This document shows positions 1-13,000 of a stretch of 39,268 nucleotides of DNA, piece after piece. The first letter of the stretch is position 1. Every line of letters begins with the position of its first letter. Source of the DNA: Phoronis australis (taxonomy: Eukaryota > Phoronida > Phoronidae); assembly GCA_002633005.1 (NCBI GenBank), contig NMRA01000003.1:2239904-2279171 (forward strand), in the 5' to 3' direction. Made by a program: the position numbers and the translations under genes. Below the pieces are notes generated by a model that ran no database searches, was not told the origin of the DNA, and was given only the letters and a program-made list of their open reading frames with translations.

Positions 1-490
1 AATAAAATTGCTATTAGGTGGCATACCAGTTTTCAGATCTGTCCGAAAGTCGTCGTCGTCCATTGTCAACATCACATAAATGCACTTACTAAATTAGTAG
101 ATATACTGCAAACGGTTTAGAAGATATAGCCATAGGCGCAAAAAAACTGCCTCTAGGAGGCGCCACAGTAGTCGAAGTCGTCGGAAAATCATCGTCAACC
201 ATCTTCTTCATAGTAAGAAAATACAGGCCAATTTTCACAATCATGTTTAGAGCGCTGGGTTCGGTTGATAGAGGGGTGGACGTCAAAAACAGACTCGAAA
301 ACAGTAAAAATGGCTTCTAGGTGGCGCAAACTACGTCGAATTCATCCGAAAACGGGAGGATACGTCGTCTCACTAATAGATGCCTATATACCAAATTTTA
401 TGAAAATACGTTGAGGACCTTTGAAGATACAGAGGCAAACGTAAAAAACTAAAATTGCCACTAGGGGGCACACCGGTAGTCGAGTGCAAC
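1..490. repeat. Degenerate tandem repeat, units about 140-165 bp, with CTCF-like cores
   Basis: Four imperfect units each start near an (A)AAATTGC-like phrase followed by a CTAGGNGGC-type core at 11-22, 150-161, 314-325 and 458-469. Units also share GTTTAGAAGATA-like and GTCGTCGGAAAATCATC-like phrases. Related units occur at 32873-33330 in a fatty acid synthase intron, so this is a dispersed family. The region lies inside the expected last intron of the ABHD13-like gene. No terminal repeat or coding capacity was recognised. Confidence 0.6.
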
Positions 491-671
491 ATTGCAAGAC
501 ATCAAAATTCATAAAAATTGAAATTGAACTAATTATTCATAAACAGTAAGTTACTGGTTGAAGCACAACATTCTGAAAACCTAAACGCAAACGGGAGTGT
601 GCAAAACCTTTTGCAACGACTTATTTCCATGATTTCAAAGAGTAAGCTTAACATTTCCAAAAGTAACTTAC

Positions 672-3600
672 AGTGTATAATTGTTGCATCATTATAGGAG
701 GGATCAATGTATCAGACATGCCAGATAAGAACAGTGTTGGACTGGTAACTTTCTGGATCAAATTCTTTGAACGAAACTGTGGAGAAAATGAAAGCAATAC
801 AACAACAGGCTTAATCTAGAAAACATTGTTACACGTTTGTAAAATAAACAATTAGAAATGATTTTTGCTTTGTCACAATTTACAACGTTCTAAACTTGAC
901 CAACCAAAATCTGTGATATCCATTATTTCTGTATAATCATTGATAAACATTAACTGTTCACTCATATGCTTATCACCATTGTGGTGAATACAGACATACG
1001 TTTACACATATTACGTTATTCATTAAGAGAAAACGATTTGTCATTTGGAATTGTTTCAAAACAGCCCTAGCCTTATGAATACTACATTGCAAAGTGTATT
1101 CCCTGTTTTAAGCAATACTTGTTAGAGATAATACAAAAGGCATAAATGCACCTTATTTTTGAAACACCACTCTGGAATCAGTTTCATTAATGATATTTTG
1201 AATATCTGCCTCCCTATTTCTGGTAGTGTTGTAAATGTGTTCTCTAAAATCAATCCAACAATAACTGTTGAGTAGTACGGTTGGCTAGCCAAATGAATTG
1301 CCACAGCGCCACCTAGTGAACGTCCAAAGATAAATATCCTCTGATGATTAACATCCCTCCGTTTTAATAAGTAATCTACAGCAGCTTCACTGTCACTATA
1401 GAGACCTGTAAAACAAACAATAAATGGTAACCAGACTGAAATGGTTAAAAATGAGAAACACCATACTCTTTCCTGAATAGTTTTCAACAACACGAAGTTT
1501 TCACTCACAGAGTTCAACAATAATGGGACTAAATTAAACAAATGAACAACGGAACAATACTTTAATTATAAGTAATGCTGAAAATGCACAGCACAAAAAA
1601 ATGTGTCAATGAAAGACAGAGTAACTATGTTATACAATATGTTCAACACGATATTTTGCCAAGTTTCTCCACACAACTTATGACAAACATGACAGGATAG
1701 CTACAAAGTACAAACCATGCTCATGTGGACTTCCATCACTTTTACCATATCCCCTATACTCCACCAGCAGCACATTGGAGCCAGTGGTATACAGACCCAA
1801 AGCATTCACAAGTCGATGACCGATATTACCAGCATTTCCGTGGAGAAATACAATTGTGGGTGCTACACTGGCAACACCTGGTGGCTGTCTTATAAAAACC
1901 AGATTGATTTTCACCTTGTCCTTGGTATGTACATAGATATTTTCATACGGCAGTTTGTAGGCACTGGGGCGTTCAACATATAGTCTTGAGGTTGGAGGTT
2001 GGTCCGGATAGTAAAGTAACCTGTCCTGAGCATTATACAAAAAGCCTGAAAATTATAACAAAACATTACTATAAAAAGTCAACAAATGATTGTTTATGTC
2101 TTGCCTAGGTCACAAAAATCACCAGTTTCTTTCAAAAGCAAATTCACCTTCCACCACAAAAACTAACTTACTGCTATGAAAATGGGTAGAGTTCAGTAGA
2201 CGTCTCACAGTGAGAAAAATCAAGCCAACATCATGTGCTGTCCTTTAAAATACACAACAATATCTCACATACTCTCACAAAGTCTTTAGTGAGGTCCTAG
2301 CGTTACTGAACTCTACCCTGGTCTTAATTTGTTCCTTAGTCAAGTTAGGGTATGTTTCTTGACTTGGAAAGATCCGACACTTTGTTGTTGGTTGAGACCC
2401 ATGGCTCTTCTAGTTTGGTTGTGATGACAGGTTATTTCAGTTTGGCAACGAGGATGGTCTGAAGCAATATTGAGTTGTAAGTTCTTTCTAAGGCAAGAAA
2501 TTGCCTCTGACAAGACAGTGTGACTATGGGGGGATTTAAGAGTGACAGTAAGTTTTCTAAATCAAAAGTTAGTTTTTTGACAGACGGCAAGATTTTAGTG
2601 GGAAATCACTGCAAACACTACACAAGTTGCTCAAAACAAAAAAATTCTATAAAAGCATCTGTTATTATTACTGATCAGCTCACTCCAAAACTTCTTGACT
2701 AGCCTGTGAGAGTTTTTCAATATTGTTTTAAAATTAAAGGGGGAATTGGAGATCAGATTGTTAATGCGTGCCTCATTTAATAAACCTATGCATGATTTTG
2801 TATCTCAAGTCTGAAGTAAAAAACTGTTGGAATGGAGTGGAATATACAACAGCGCATAGCATATACCCCAGTTAAGAGCCTAGTTTCATACATTACGTAA
2901 AAAAGTAATGACTGAAATCAAAGCCAACAGTTTTAAGCACGCTGAGCATCAATCAATCAGGCGCCTCTTTCGAAATAATTTGCTGACTGACAATACGTCT
3001 CATGGTGAACACATCATGGGAATTTGCCACCATCAATTCCACTCAAAGTAAAGTAAGAGTTACTAAGAGCCAGTAAGTCTAATAGGGCCATCCCGGATTA
3101 CACGCTGACAGAACTCTCCTTTGTCCTAGAGACGATAGAAGGCGTGTCACCTTATTTTGGAAATCAGGCACATTTTCGCAGATCGTGTCAGAAACCGGTA
3201 ACGGGTTGTGGAAATATTAAAGATTTCAGCCGTTCAAAGGTACTGGAATTGAACAGATGTCTTCAAGAAAGAGAATTCTGTCATTGCCGTTCAATACTAA
3301 CCCGGCGAATTTGTTTTACCCACTCGCTGCGCATTTACTTGTCTCTCCTGGATGTCGGGAAGGCAAAGAACATTAATTCGCATCACGCATCCACAGATAT
3401 TTGTCCAGTTATCAAACTTTTTCATGGCAGAGTTGCAGCCCACAGGACATGAGTAAAACTACATGAGCATTTAAAGGACGGATAGAGTAATGGCTGCTGC
3501 CAAGAAAAACTTGTAATGACTCAGATAACAACAAATAACGTGTGGAGTTCCAATGATATGAGAATGTGGCAGTAAATGTGCTGACAGATGTTTGTGTCAT

Positions 3601-3963
3601 TCTGGGACTGCAAGATTCGACTGTCGCAGTGTAATCCGGCGCCGTCCTGTTTCATATTGACTATTGTAGTACGCTTCCAACTTTTCAGAGACATATTACA
3701 CACAACTTATGCTTACCTATCACAGCTAACAGCATCAAGCACAACCCTAATAAACTTCCATATACCCAATACAAAAGGCTGAAAATTAATAACAACACTG
3801 GAAAAGTAGTCCAGACTTCTCTGGTAATGCTCTGTATTCTCCCGCACACAGCTGAACAGCTGAACATGGTTTGTCCAGATGTTCCTGACGCCAACTTCAA
3901 GTTTCCAAAACCAGTCACCGGCACATCAGCCGGTTCCTCTTTCTGGGCTTGGGGTTGAGTCAT
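672..3963 (-). CDS. ABHD13: ABHD13-like alpha/beta hydrolase, 3' end cut off by window edge
   Basis: Four exons join in frame on the minus strand: 3717-3963, 1716-2045, 1152-1405 and 672-776 (312 codons), all with GT-AG borders. The product matches the ABHD13/BEM46 family of membrane-anchored serine hydrolases, whose substrate is poorly known. Residues about 50-83 form a hydrophobic N-terminal anchor. The oxyanion motif HGNAGN is near residue 151, the nucleophile is Ser222 in GRSLGGA, and the acid is probably Asp299 in SGMSDTLIPP. The catalytic His (GTHNDTW in vertebrate ABHD13) is not encoded between 1 and 671, so one more exon should lie to the left. The start at 3963 (MTQPQAQ) adds an N-terminal extension relative to human ABHD13; the Met of MFSCSAV further in is an alternative. 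The donor after 1152 (GTGCAT) is weak, but the downstream exon continues the homology exactly. The gene is divergent from the epoxide hydrolase gene. Confidence 0.9.
2184..2318. mobile_element. Small MITE-like inverted-repeat element in ABHD13 intron
   Basis: A 15-bp perfect terminal inverted repeat (GGGTAGAGTTCAGTA at 2184-2198 and its complement at 2304-2318) bounds a 135-bp non-coding segment inside the large first intron (2046-3716). No target-site duplication was established. The rest of this intron shows nothing else recognisable. Confidence 0.5.
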
Positions 3964-5989
3964 TCGATTGAGATTCCTTTGGAACCCGCATCGACTGTTC
4001 CTCACTTTGAACCACACTGTCTGTGAAAATGAAAGTGTAAACTCGTCTGACCAGACGAGCAACTTGTTGAACTATTGCCGGAAATCTATCAATGACTCCT
4101 ACGTTCTTCGAATTTCGAACATTTACTTAAAGCGATCATTTTGAATTTATAATTAATGTAATGACTCTTAAGCATTAAAATGAAAAATTTTTAGCGATTT
4201 GCGCACCCTACTTTGTAAGTAATAATTGCAGCAATAAACCGAGGAGGTAATCACATGTGTGTCACATGACTTGTGTATGTCGTGGTTTATTGGTAGCTGT
4301 GTGCTTTGGCGCTTAGTCATGCTTAGTGCGCTTCTTTAATATTTGAAGGTATGTTCACGAATATAGTGATATCCATTAAACATGTATTTAAAGTAATTGC
4401 TGTTGCCATGAATTCCTGATTCGTATTTATAACATGGCAAAGATCGGTACTTCGTCTTCGATTGCTTGTTGTACGACACTTCGAAGGACCGGGCGAAAAT
4501 TGTTTGGACGTCGACCCTAGTATTGTCCTGAGATAGTGAGGGACATAGACTTGACCCTAAGCTGTATAAAATATACCAGTCAGCTAGCTGTATTACATTT
4601 ACCGTAGTATACAGCATTGTACCAAGGCTATGAGAGGCAGTGCTTTGTCAGTACGTTATGCCAGATAGCAAGTCAGATACTATTTGGCTATTGGGGCACA
4701 AACAAATTAGTTCCAGGCCCTATACTAGGCTATAGTACACTCCGAAACCCTATAGTCGTCCGCCTAAGCATAAAACCGGCTTGTTGTCTTACTCACCCAA
4801 TTATTCCACTTCAAAGTTATGATCTGAATAGGACTTGATTTAACTCTCACAAATATATAGTATTCGTTGATTCAAACGTTTTCTTTTACTTAAGCCGAGT
4901 TGTTCAACTGTGCATTGGTTTTCGGCAGCCATTTTATAATGACACCTATGGTCGTCATGTGCTGCCGCCTTTTGAAAGGACAGAAAACCACACAGAAAAA
5001 GGCCAAGAAAATAGTGGAAAGTGGTTTACAGCAACTCTACTTCAACCACAAACTGTTTTACTGGTATGATATCGATTTTTAAATCGATTAAAATTGATTT
5101 AGAATTTCAGTTCTGGAAAATAAATCACAATTGTTTTATTCCAGGCAGACCTTACTTATTTTGTATTTGTGACCTCTTTATTTGACTTTTTGCTCTTGTT
5201 GTTCTTAACATCACTTATCTCTGCTGTCCTTCTTTTTCTTTTCAGTTTCTCTTCATTCTCTGTTAACACCTTGTCAGCCAAAACAGAACTGTAAGCCTTT
5301 GAGACTTGGTAGGCGGAAGTTGATCATTGAACCTCGATACAATTGTTCTAATAAATTACCCATAATTGTATTGTTTGATTTTTTCTCATCTTTAACAGGC
5401 TTCTGCATTCATAAATAAATAAATAAATACCCAAGTTGCATTTGAATTTTATTGCTCAATCTCTTCTTTTATTTTTGATTATGTCATGCTGTGTTGTATG
5501 TAACAAATGCAATATAGTGAAATAAAGTCAATGTTTTACTTTATTGGTGGCCATTCTCTATCAATTCAAGTATTTTAATTTTCTTCAAATAAATTCAAAA
5601 TGCTTTAACCAAAATTTTCAACATAAATGTTGAGTTCAGTACTGTGTTTTGCAATAAAAAAACAAGTGAACAATATTTTGATGACCAAGGCGTGGGCCGA
5701 AACTGTTAAGCACCCAGCGTGTTCCATTTGTCTGCTGCGTTTTTCCTTTGGCCTAACAGATGTCGGTTAGTGCCTGGGACAAATAGATACATTGCATAAA
5801 CAATCCCTGGGTTGCTTTTTGTTCCGTCTGAAGAAAATTTAATTTCGAAAATATCTTCTGAAAATGAACAAAAAAGTGCATTAGTAAAATCAACAAGTTT
5901 TTAAGTGGTCTCAAAAAAACAGTCGGTAAATGCATTAATTTTAGTCTCAGTTCTTCCACGCGTGTTTCTCCCGAGAGGTTAGTACCTAA
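3964..5989. other. Intergenic region between divergent ABHD13 and EPHX1 genes
   Basis: About 2 kb separates the ABHD13-like start from the candidate EPHX1 first exon. It should hold the ABHD13 5' UTR and promoter, but I cannot place that transcription start. The part from 5080 to 5680 is very AT-rich and includes an (AAAT)n tract at about 5411-5428. The short ORFs here have no recognisable similarity or supporting splice context. Confidence 0.5.
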
Positions 5990-6088
5990 CGTGCAGACGA
6001 GCGTTCCAAATTGGAACGCTAAGTCCCGCGTGGCAGCGCTGCACGCGAAACAAGATGGCGGACGACCTTTGGAGACTGACGACGAGAG
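5990..6088 (+). promoter_or_regulatory. Candidate EPHX1 promoter and non-coding first exon with YY1-like site
   Basis: A locally GC-richer island holds three stacked signals. They are a near-perfect palindrome at 6000-6020 (AGCGTTCCAA, one central base, then its complement), a second imperfect palindrome at 6027-6047 around GCAGCGCTGC, and CAAGATGGCGGAC at 6051-6063, which fits the YY1 motif often found just downstream of animal transcription starts. A donor-like GAGAG|GTAATC follows at 6088/6089, and the first coding exon has a clear acceptor at 7008. I infer a short 5' UTR exon ending at 6088. The ATG inside the YY1 site is not in frame with the enzyme. Exact start site and exon extent are unproven. 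Confidence 0.5.
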
Positions 6089-7008
6089 GTAATCGGACTA
6101 TATAGCCTCTGTAAGCCCTCTGATCATTGCTAAGTGAAAACCGAAACCCCAACAAATTTTAGACTTAGTGTCACTTACCTTTGGCAATTTTAATTTTTCT
6201 TTAATCCTTTATACTGGCAATTAAAGTTAATTCCAGAGCAATTAACATGATGGCGTTCTGTCGTTCAGCAACTTTTCCAGACGTGAGGGGTTCTGAACGT
6301 GCGCTAACATATGGCTCCTTTGTTAACTGCCCAGCACAGTCTTTTGTCCCGTATGACAACAAGCAGGCAAATTATCTCCCAGGCTTCAAAGGGTTACTGA
6401 AACCTGGCAGAATGGATTGTCTTAACTGGTTGTAGTTGAGCGATTTTAGTGATTCAAAAACTGAACATGATCAACATTTGACAAGGAATTTAGAAATGCA
6501 ATGTTCAAATATATTATAACTTAACTTTCCTTTTTAGCAGCACAGCCCAGTCAGACTAGATACGATCTGATCAGAGATTAGAGCGTAAATGCCAGAATGG
6601 AGTTAATCAGTCGTGTAAGATATTGGCTACAGGGGTGATCTTCTCAACTTGTTGTTGGGCTATGGAATCAAACAAGTTGGGAGCAACGGGAAAATGTCGT
6701 AATGTTAGTCACATGTTAAAAAATTCATTGCCTGCTATGTTTTCTATGGAAAGTGTTTTCTTAAGCTAGCTTATTTTGGCATTTGGTGATGATCAGTTTT
6801 TCAGTGTATTTTACACGATCTGTTGTTCACAGGTAATTGTTTCTTACACGTGTGATTGTTTAGTATACACTTTGTGTTATCAATAAAAGGTAAACCGGTT
6901 GAGCATTCCATTACAGGGTGACCACAGAACTGACAGACAATGTATTGCCTGTCAAACGATGCTTTGATATGCAAATTTAACTAACCTTAATCTATGATTT
7001 ATTTCCAG

Positions 7009-7032
7009 TTTCATCAAGTGTTGTCTGGGAGT
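7009..7032 (+). other. 5' UTR part of the first EPHX1 coding exon
   Basis: TTATTTCCAG ends at 7008 and gives a good acceptor, so 24 transcribed bases precede the ATG at 7033. This supports an upstream non-coding exon; the best candidate ends at 6088. Confidence 0.6.
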
Positions 7033-10000
7033 ATGGGAGTGTGTTCCATCACTGTTGTTGTTCTTCTGGTTGCTGTAATTGTTGGTGTTATACTGTCAGT
7101 GTACTTGACACCATCGCTGGAGAAACCGCCAATCAAAGAAGGGTGGTGGGGGAGAGGAACCCAGAAGGATGTTTCTTCAGATGAAGTTTTTCCATTTTAT
7201 GTTGACATAGATGAAAAAGTGCTTGGGGACTTGTCAGAACGACTAAACAAAACTAGATTCTTTGAAGGCCTTGAGGATGTTCAATTCCATTATGGCTTCA
7301 GGCCAGAATATATGCGCAATGTAGTAGACTACTGGAAGTCTTCATACAATTGGAAGAAACAGCAAGAACAATTGAACATGTACAACCACTTCAAGACCAG
7401 CATTGAGGGAGTCAATGTACACTTTGTACATGTCAAACCAAAACTCAAACCAGGTTTATTTTCTTGTTTCATTAAAAAGGTATGAATTAAAAACACACAA
7501 GCGTTCACACGTCCAGACGTTCAAGCATCACACTATTCCGTGTAGGCTGGAAACTTATTGGCAAATTACAAATCACCCTGGCTACCTACACTGTTCAAGT
7601 TGCAAGTGCTTGATGTACCTTTCGTGCACAGGCAAATGCCTTCGGAGGCCACCAGTTTCCTTAAATTCTTTCAACTGGAACAAATGAGTCTAGCAATCTT
7701 GATTTCTTTTTAATAAAATCGTTAGTGAGCCAAGGTTACTTTCAATATTCTTGAAGTCAAGTGGAAACATGCTATGCCATAGCCAGGAATCTCCAGTGTA
7801 GACTTTCAATGTTTAGGGGGCTCATATTGTTCAATGCATTGACAACCCTTTGCACTCAATATCTGGTGGTTCATTGCTTTATGACGGGTAGTTACTCACT
7901 AGGATTCTGTGCCTGAGACTAAACTTATTACGTTCTTGTATTATGTGTCATAAACAAAATAGTTTTAACTTAAAGCTCCTGTATTAGTAAAAGAATAACT
8001 TATTATATTTACAAATGATCAAATTTGTTTTTGTACTTTATTTAATTTCTTACCTTTGGCTGTAATTATTTGAGCAAGACCATTGGAGGATATCATTTGT
8101 AACAAGACAATAAAAAGCTTACATTTCATGTAAACAAAAACATTAACTGTTCATGGATTTTTCTTATTCGAAGATGGACTGTAACTGAAGTTAGATTCTG
8201 ATGACACTTCTGATAACACTGAAGGTTGTTGTGTTTCTCTTTTGATATTGCTCAGTGTTTAGATAATTTATGTCTATGTCTATGTCAGATTAATTGGCCA
8301 GTTAATGTTATGTGTAATATTAGATCAGCAATTCCGTGCATTTTGCAAAATCCCTACAAAGTTATAGAATTGAACTGTAAAAGAGTTTCTGAAAGTAGTA
8401 AGTCTATAAATTTGATTTCCAACTTTATACCAGTTTGCCATTAAAGTTGGATCAGGTAACCGTGTCTGGATGCATTCGTAATAAAACAACGCAATTAGTA
8501 AAATGACCAAATTTCTTTTTGTGTGAATGTTTATGGTAAAATCTAAAGGATGCCATTACAGTTTTCTAATTGCCTTGTTTTATCTGTGTGCAACTTTTGA
8601 GTTGTTAATAATTGTCATTTCATAGATATGAATGTTCAGAAGTTATCCACACTGGACATTTTTCTAGGATCTCACATACATGTAACCTTAATCAGCCAAA
8701 TGTGTGTTGGCCAATTACTAACGAAAGACATGCGCAAACATTCCTGCATAGATCTTAGGCTCACTATTATTGGCATCGATCATTGCTTGGGTGGAGTATC
8801 TGTCTAAATTAGCAACTAATCCTTGAAAATAGTGAATATAACTTGGCACACACATTGTATTTTTTATTACACATGCGGTTATGAGTCCATAATTCCCTCT
8901 GAACAACATTCTAATGTTCATACTCTATTTTATTTCTAGGTCAAAAAGCAAAACCATTGTTGATGGTTCATGGTTGGCCAGGATCTTTCTTTGAGTTTTA
9001 CAAGATCATCCCCATGCTGACGGAGTCTGCTGGTACTCAGGGTGATGTCTTTGAATTGATCTGCCCATCAATTCCAGGCTATGGATTTTCAGAGGCTCCT
9101 CATAAGAAAGGTTGACATTTGAGCAACGGATAAATTTACTTAAGTTAACTGTCAACTAGCAGTGTATGCTTGGTTTGTTGTCTTGTGAGTAGTGTGATCA
9201 CTTAAGTCCATACACAAACAGTCTACCCCCAGAACAACTTGCACTAGTGCAACTTACCCCACTTTTGAGTGGAGCGTCCGCACACACACACACACATCCG
9301 ACAACTAAGGTAAGGTGGAAGTTGTCTCTCTGTGTGTTGCAATGAACGGCTAATGTGAGTACGGCTGACATAAGAAAACACATCTATATGTAACTGTAGC
9401 TGATAATTACTTCCGCCGTACCCCACTTATGCAGCCACTCAGCGATTACAAGTGGCATAAGTTACCCTAGAATAAGTTACCCCACCTTGATAATGTGGAG
9501 TAAATTGTCACAAGTGGGGTAAGTTGTGCTAATTTCAATAGTGCCTAGGCAGCACTCAAACCTAGCGACAACTCGATCCCGAGGAGCAATTTGTTCTTGG
9601 CAAAGTCTGTGTGGCACTCAAGAAACCTGTGATAAGATCAATAAAAAATTTTAAAATCTGAACTCTGGACTTAAAGCGATATACTTAGTGGACACTTGGA
9701 TTGGAATCATTCATTACGGGCAGGCTTGGCTGAGAAAATTGTGGGGCTCATTATTTTCTTAACAGTCCAAGCAATCCAATCCAGAGTCACGGGGCTTGTT
9801 ATGCATATTATACTACCTATATTTGGAAGAAAGTCTTACAGGGAACTGTTTTCAGTGCCCCAGGAAACATGTTGTGGTCAGCTGATTTCAGCTGCGTTGT
9901 AAGTGTGTAAATGACCATCGGCTTCTAATACTAGGACAAGTGCAGATCTTTGTAAATGGCTGCTGGTCAAGTAAGAAATGGATACTTTGTATAAATGATT

Positions 10001-13000
10001 CAGAAGTTGCCAAAGTAGCTTTTTGAAAGTATAATGGCACACAGCATGGAGTATTCACTGCGGCATCCAGTGCTGCTCAAAGCTAGTTAGTGCTCAATAC
10101 CAGTATAAGGGAATAGTTGTAATTGTTTACCATTAGTGTTACCCTCTTGGTGTATAGTAGGACCACCAAATGTGCTGTATGTTGTGGTAATGTGATGCTT
10201 TGATTCCTTAGGATTTGACCAGGTTGCTGCGGCTAGAGTTTTCCACAAACTGATGTTACGTCTAGGACATGAGTCTTACTATGTCCAGGGAGGTGATTGG
10301 GGCGCACTTGTGACAACACTGATGTCTATTATGTTTGAAAGGTAATATATATATCATATTTTGATACTTTTTAGACTTTGAACTATGAAAGTGATGTCAG
10401 TGCATTCAGTTATCATAAGGTTGCCCAGTGTCAATGTGTTCAACTGAGATTTTGGTATATTTTCATTTCAAGTATGAATCCAAAACCAATTCTATGTATC
10501 AGATTAGCTTATAATGCTAGCATTGTTGCTCAGCACTAACATATATGTGCCAGAAGTCATTGTTGGTTTTTAGCTTTGACATAACTGACCTTCATCCAAA
10601 TTCTTGTTTAAAGCTCTTGTCTTCACCAACTAGATACCTTAGGTTGCTAATCAGACTATTCTTCCATAACGGCGTCGCGTGATACAGTCATGTCATCGGT
10701 TTGGTACTGGGTTTAAGAGGACTGGTGGATGTGCTCAGTCTTCCTAATCCCTATCATTTTTGGTACCAACTAAACAATTAGTATGATTAGTGTTTTGGCA
10801 ACTCAAAAACTGCTTGAACGAGAAGCAACAGAAGGACACCGTTTTGTTTTATCAAAAAGTTGTGAAAGCACTTGTGTCATTTGTGAAAACAACTTGCTGT
10901 GCCGGGCTGAAGTCTGCACTGTATGAGTTCTTTCTAATAGCTCATACTGATCACTTAACCCTGCTATGATTCATCAGTCAAAACTCAAACTTTTTTTTAC
11001 ACTTCAAACCAGTGTGAAACTAGTCTCTACATAGAGATTTCTGTGTTTGGTGGAAGGAGTCGCAGCTTGTTATTGCCAGAAGGTATGCTGTCTGCACATA
11101 AAATAGCCTGCTGGGGAGGCAGGCCTAGATAATGAAACTGGTCAAGCAATAATGTACAGTCAAATTTCCCACCCCTAGCCCATAAATCACTTCTTACCTG
11201 AAAATTAGCATGCCCTTTGAAGCCAATTTTACAACGGTGTGTATAAATCCCAACTCAAAAGAGTACTTAACATGGTGCGTGGCAGTTTTAATTAATCAAC
11301 ACTTACAACTGCAACTACAAAGCTTATTAAAACATAATGTCATAATACAACTCATTTGCAGCTGAGCCTGTGTGTTACCTTAAGCTAGCCACATATTTCC
11401 AGTGCTGACGCATGTTGTAGCTTTGGTGACCATAACTCAGAACATAATCTGTATTTCTGCACTTGCAGTCATGTGAAAGGCCTTCATACTAACTTTGCCA
11501 CTCCGCCCCAGTCAGCCTGGTCCATGGTCCTCCAGTTACTGGGAACTGTAGTGCCCTCTGCTGTGGTGAAAGAAAGTGATAGGTGGAAGCTGTATCCTAT
11601 GCTTGACAAGTTCAAGTTTTATTTGGAGGAGTTTGGCTACTTTCACCTTCAAGCCACTAAACCAGACACAGTTGGTATGCCAAACTATGTGTCACTGTCT
11701 CTTGTAGTTGATTTTACATGCTACATTATGTGTTCTCAGGGAACTTGATTTCCTTATACTGGTATGAATTGTGTGTTCCAGAATATTAACACCAATGCAC
11801 AGTTATGTTCTTAAGTGTCTTGTCAGTCTAAGATGTCTTGGTTTAAAAACACATCTCATGTGACTAAACAACTGAAGATGCAATTTTTAAAGCTCAGTAA
11901 CTTATGCAATGACTTGTGTCAACCTAGAAATGCAAATGTGATGTGAATTGTCTCAAACAAGCGTGATTTGAAAAATTATTTTTATGTCGCATTATTTACA
12001 TACTGGGATTGCAGTTTTGTTTAAACAAACTTTGACACTGTTCCCAGGGTACCCGGGCCTGTATCATGAAATGTTGCTTAACACTTAAGACAGATTTTTA
12101 TGCTTCACATTATTTCCAAATCTAACAAAGCTCAGTTTTCCATGGTCTAACAATTGCATGGTCAAACCCTTACTCAGTAATACCAACATGGGAGTTTACG
12201 ACAAAATGTCCGACTTGTCTGATGTCACTTTTCAGGCCCCAGGTTCTGTTGTACTCACAACACTGGAAAACCTCGTTACTGAATTACAGGCAATTTGAAT
12301 TAACACATTCACTAATTAGACTACAGGTTGTTCGGGCTCTTGCTTATATCTAGACATAACTTGTAAAACCCATTATTTCTACTTCAAATGTTAGAAAACA
12401 GGCAACTTTAAGAGTGCGAATTAAATCATAAGTTATTGTTTCAGGACATGCACTGAATAATTCACCTGTCGGATTAGCGGCTTACATTCTTGACAAGTTC
12501 TCTGTGTGGACCAACTATGAGAAAGGCGTAAACAGTGAGGATGGTGCACTGACAGACAAGTTTGAACTTGATGACCTTCTGACCAATGTCATGATATACT
12601 GGGTCACTGGATCCATTTCATCTTCGATGAGATTTTATAAAGAACATATTCAAAGCGCTGACTGCAGAACTTACAATAGGTGAGCAATACAGAACTTTAC
12701 ATTTCGTTGTTGACAAACTGGTGCTGCATAGCCGGCTATTGTTCTTAATGACATTTACTTTGTTTGAAAATCTTAAAGCCGCATTTTGTTTAACTGGCTA
12801 AAAAACGGAAATCGAATTAGGTTTTTTACTTTCATAAAAGCGATCTCCTAATATGCCTTACCATGATAGGATTCTATTTCCATTACATTTTCTTAATAAG
12901 TCACCGATGGGTTCCATGTTCTCGTAGGTCATAGAAATAGAATCCTGTCGCAGTAAGGAATATTATGAGACCAATTTATGAAAGTAATATACTTAATTCA

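Noticed and set aside
1-671. Last ABHD13 exon with GTHNDTW
   Set aside because: No minus-strand sequence here encodes the motif or the expected C-terminal region; the stretch is occupied by repeats, so the exon is placed beyond the left edge.
4563-4572. TATAAAATAT as a promoter TATA box
   Set aside because: No gene with supported exons starts downstream on the plus strand within a sensible distance, and AT-rich matches are common here.
6055-6088. ATG in the YY1-like site as the epoxide hydrolase start
   Set aside because: Spliced to the acceptor at 7008 it reads a different frame from the enzyme and runs into a stop. It is at most a small upstream ORF.
6994-7032. Extension of the epoxide hydrolase N terminus to the ATG at 6994
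   Set aside because: That ATG lies upstream of the acceptor at 7008, inside the intron, and would put 13 extra residues ahead of the membrane anchor.
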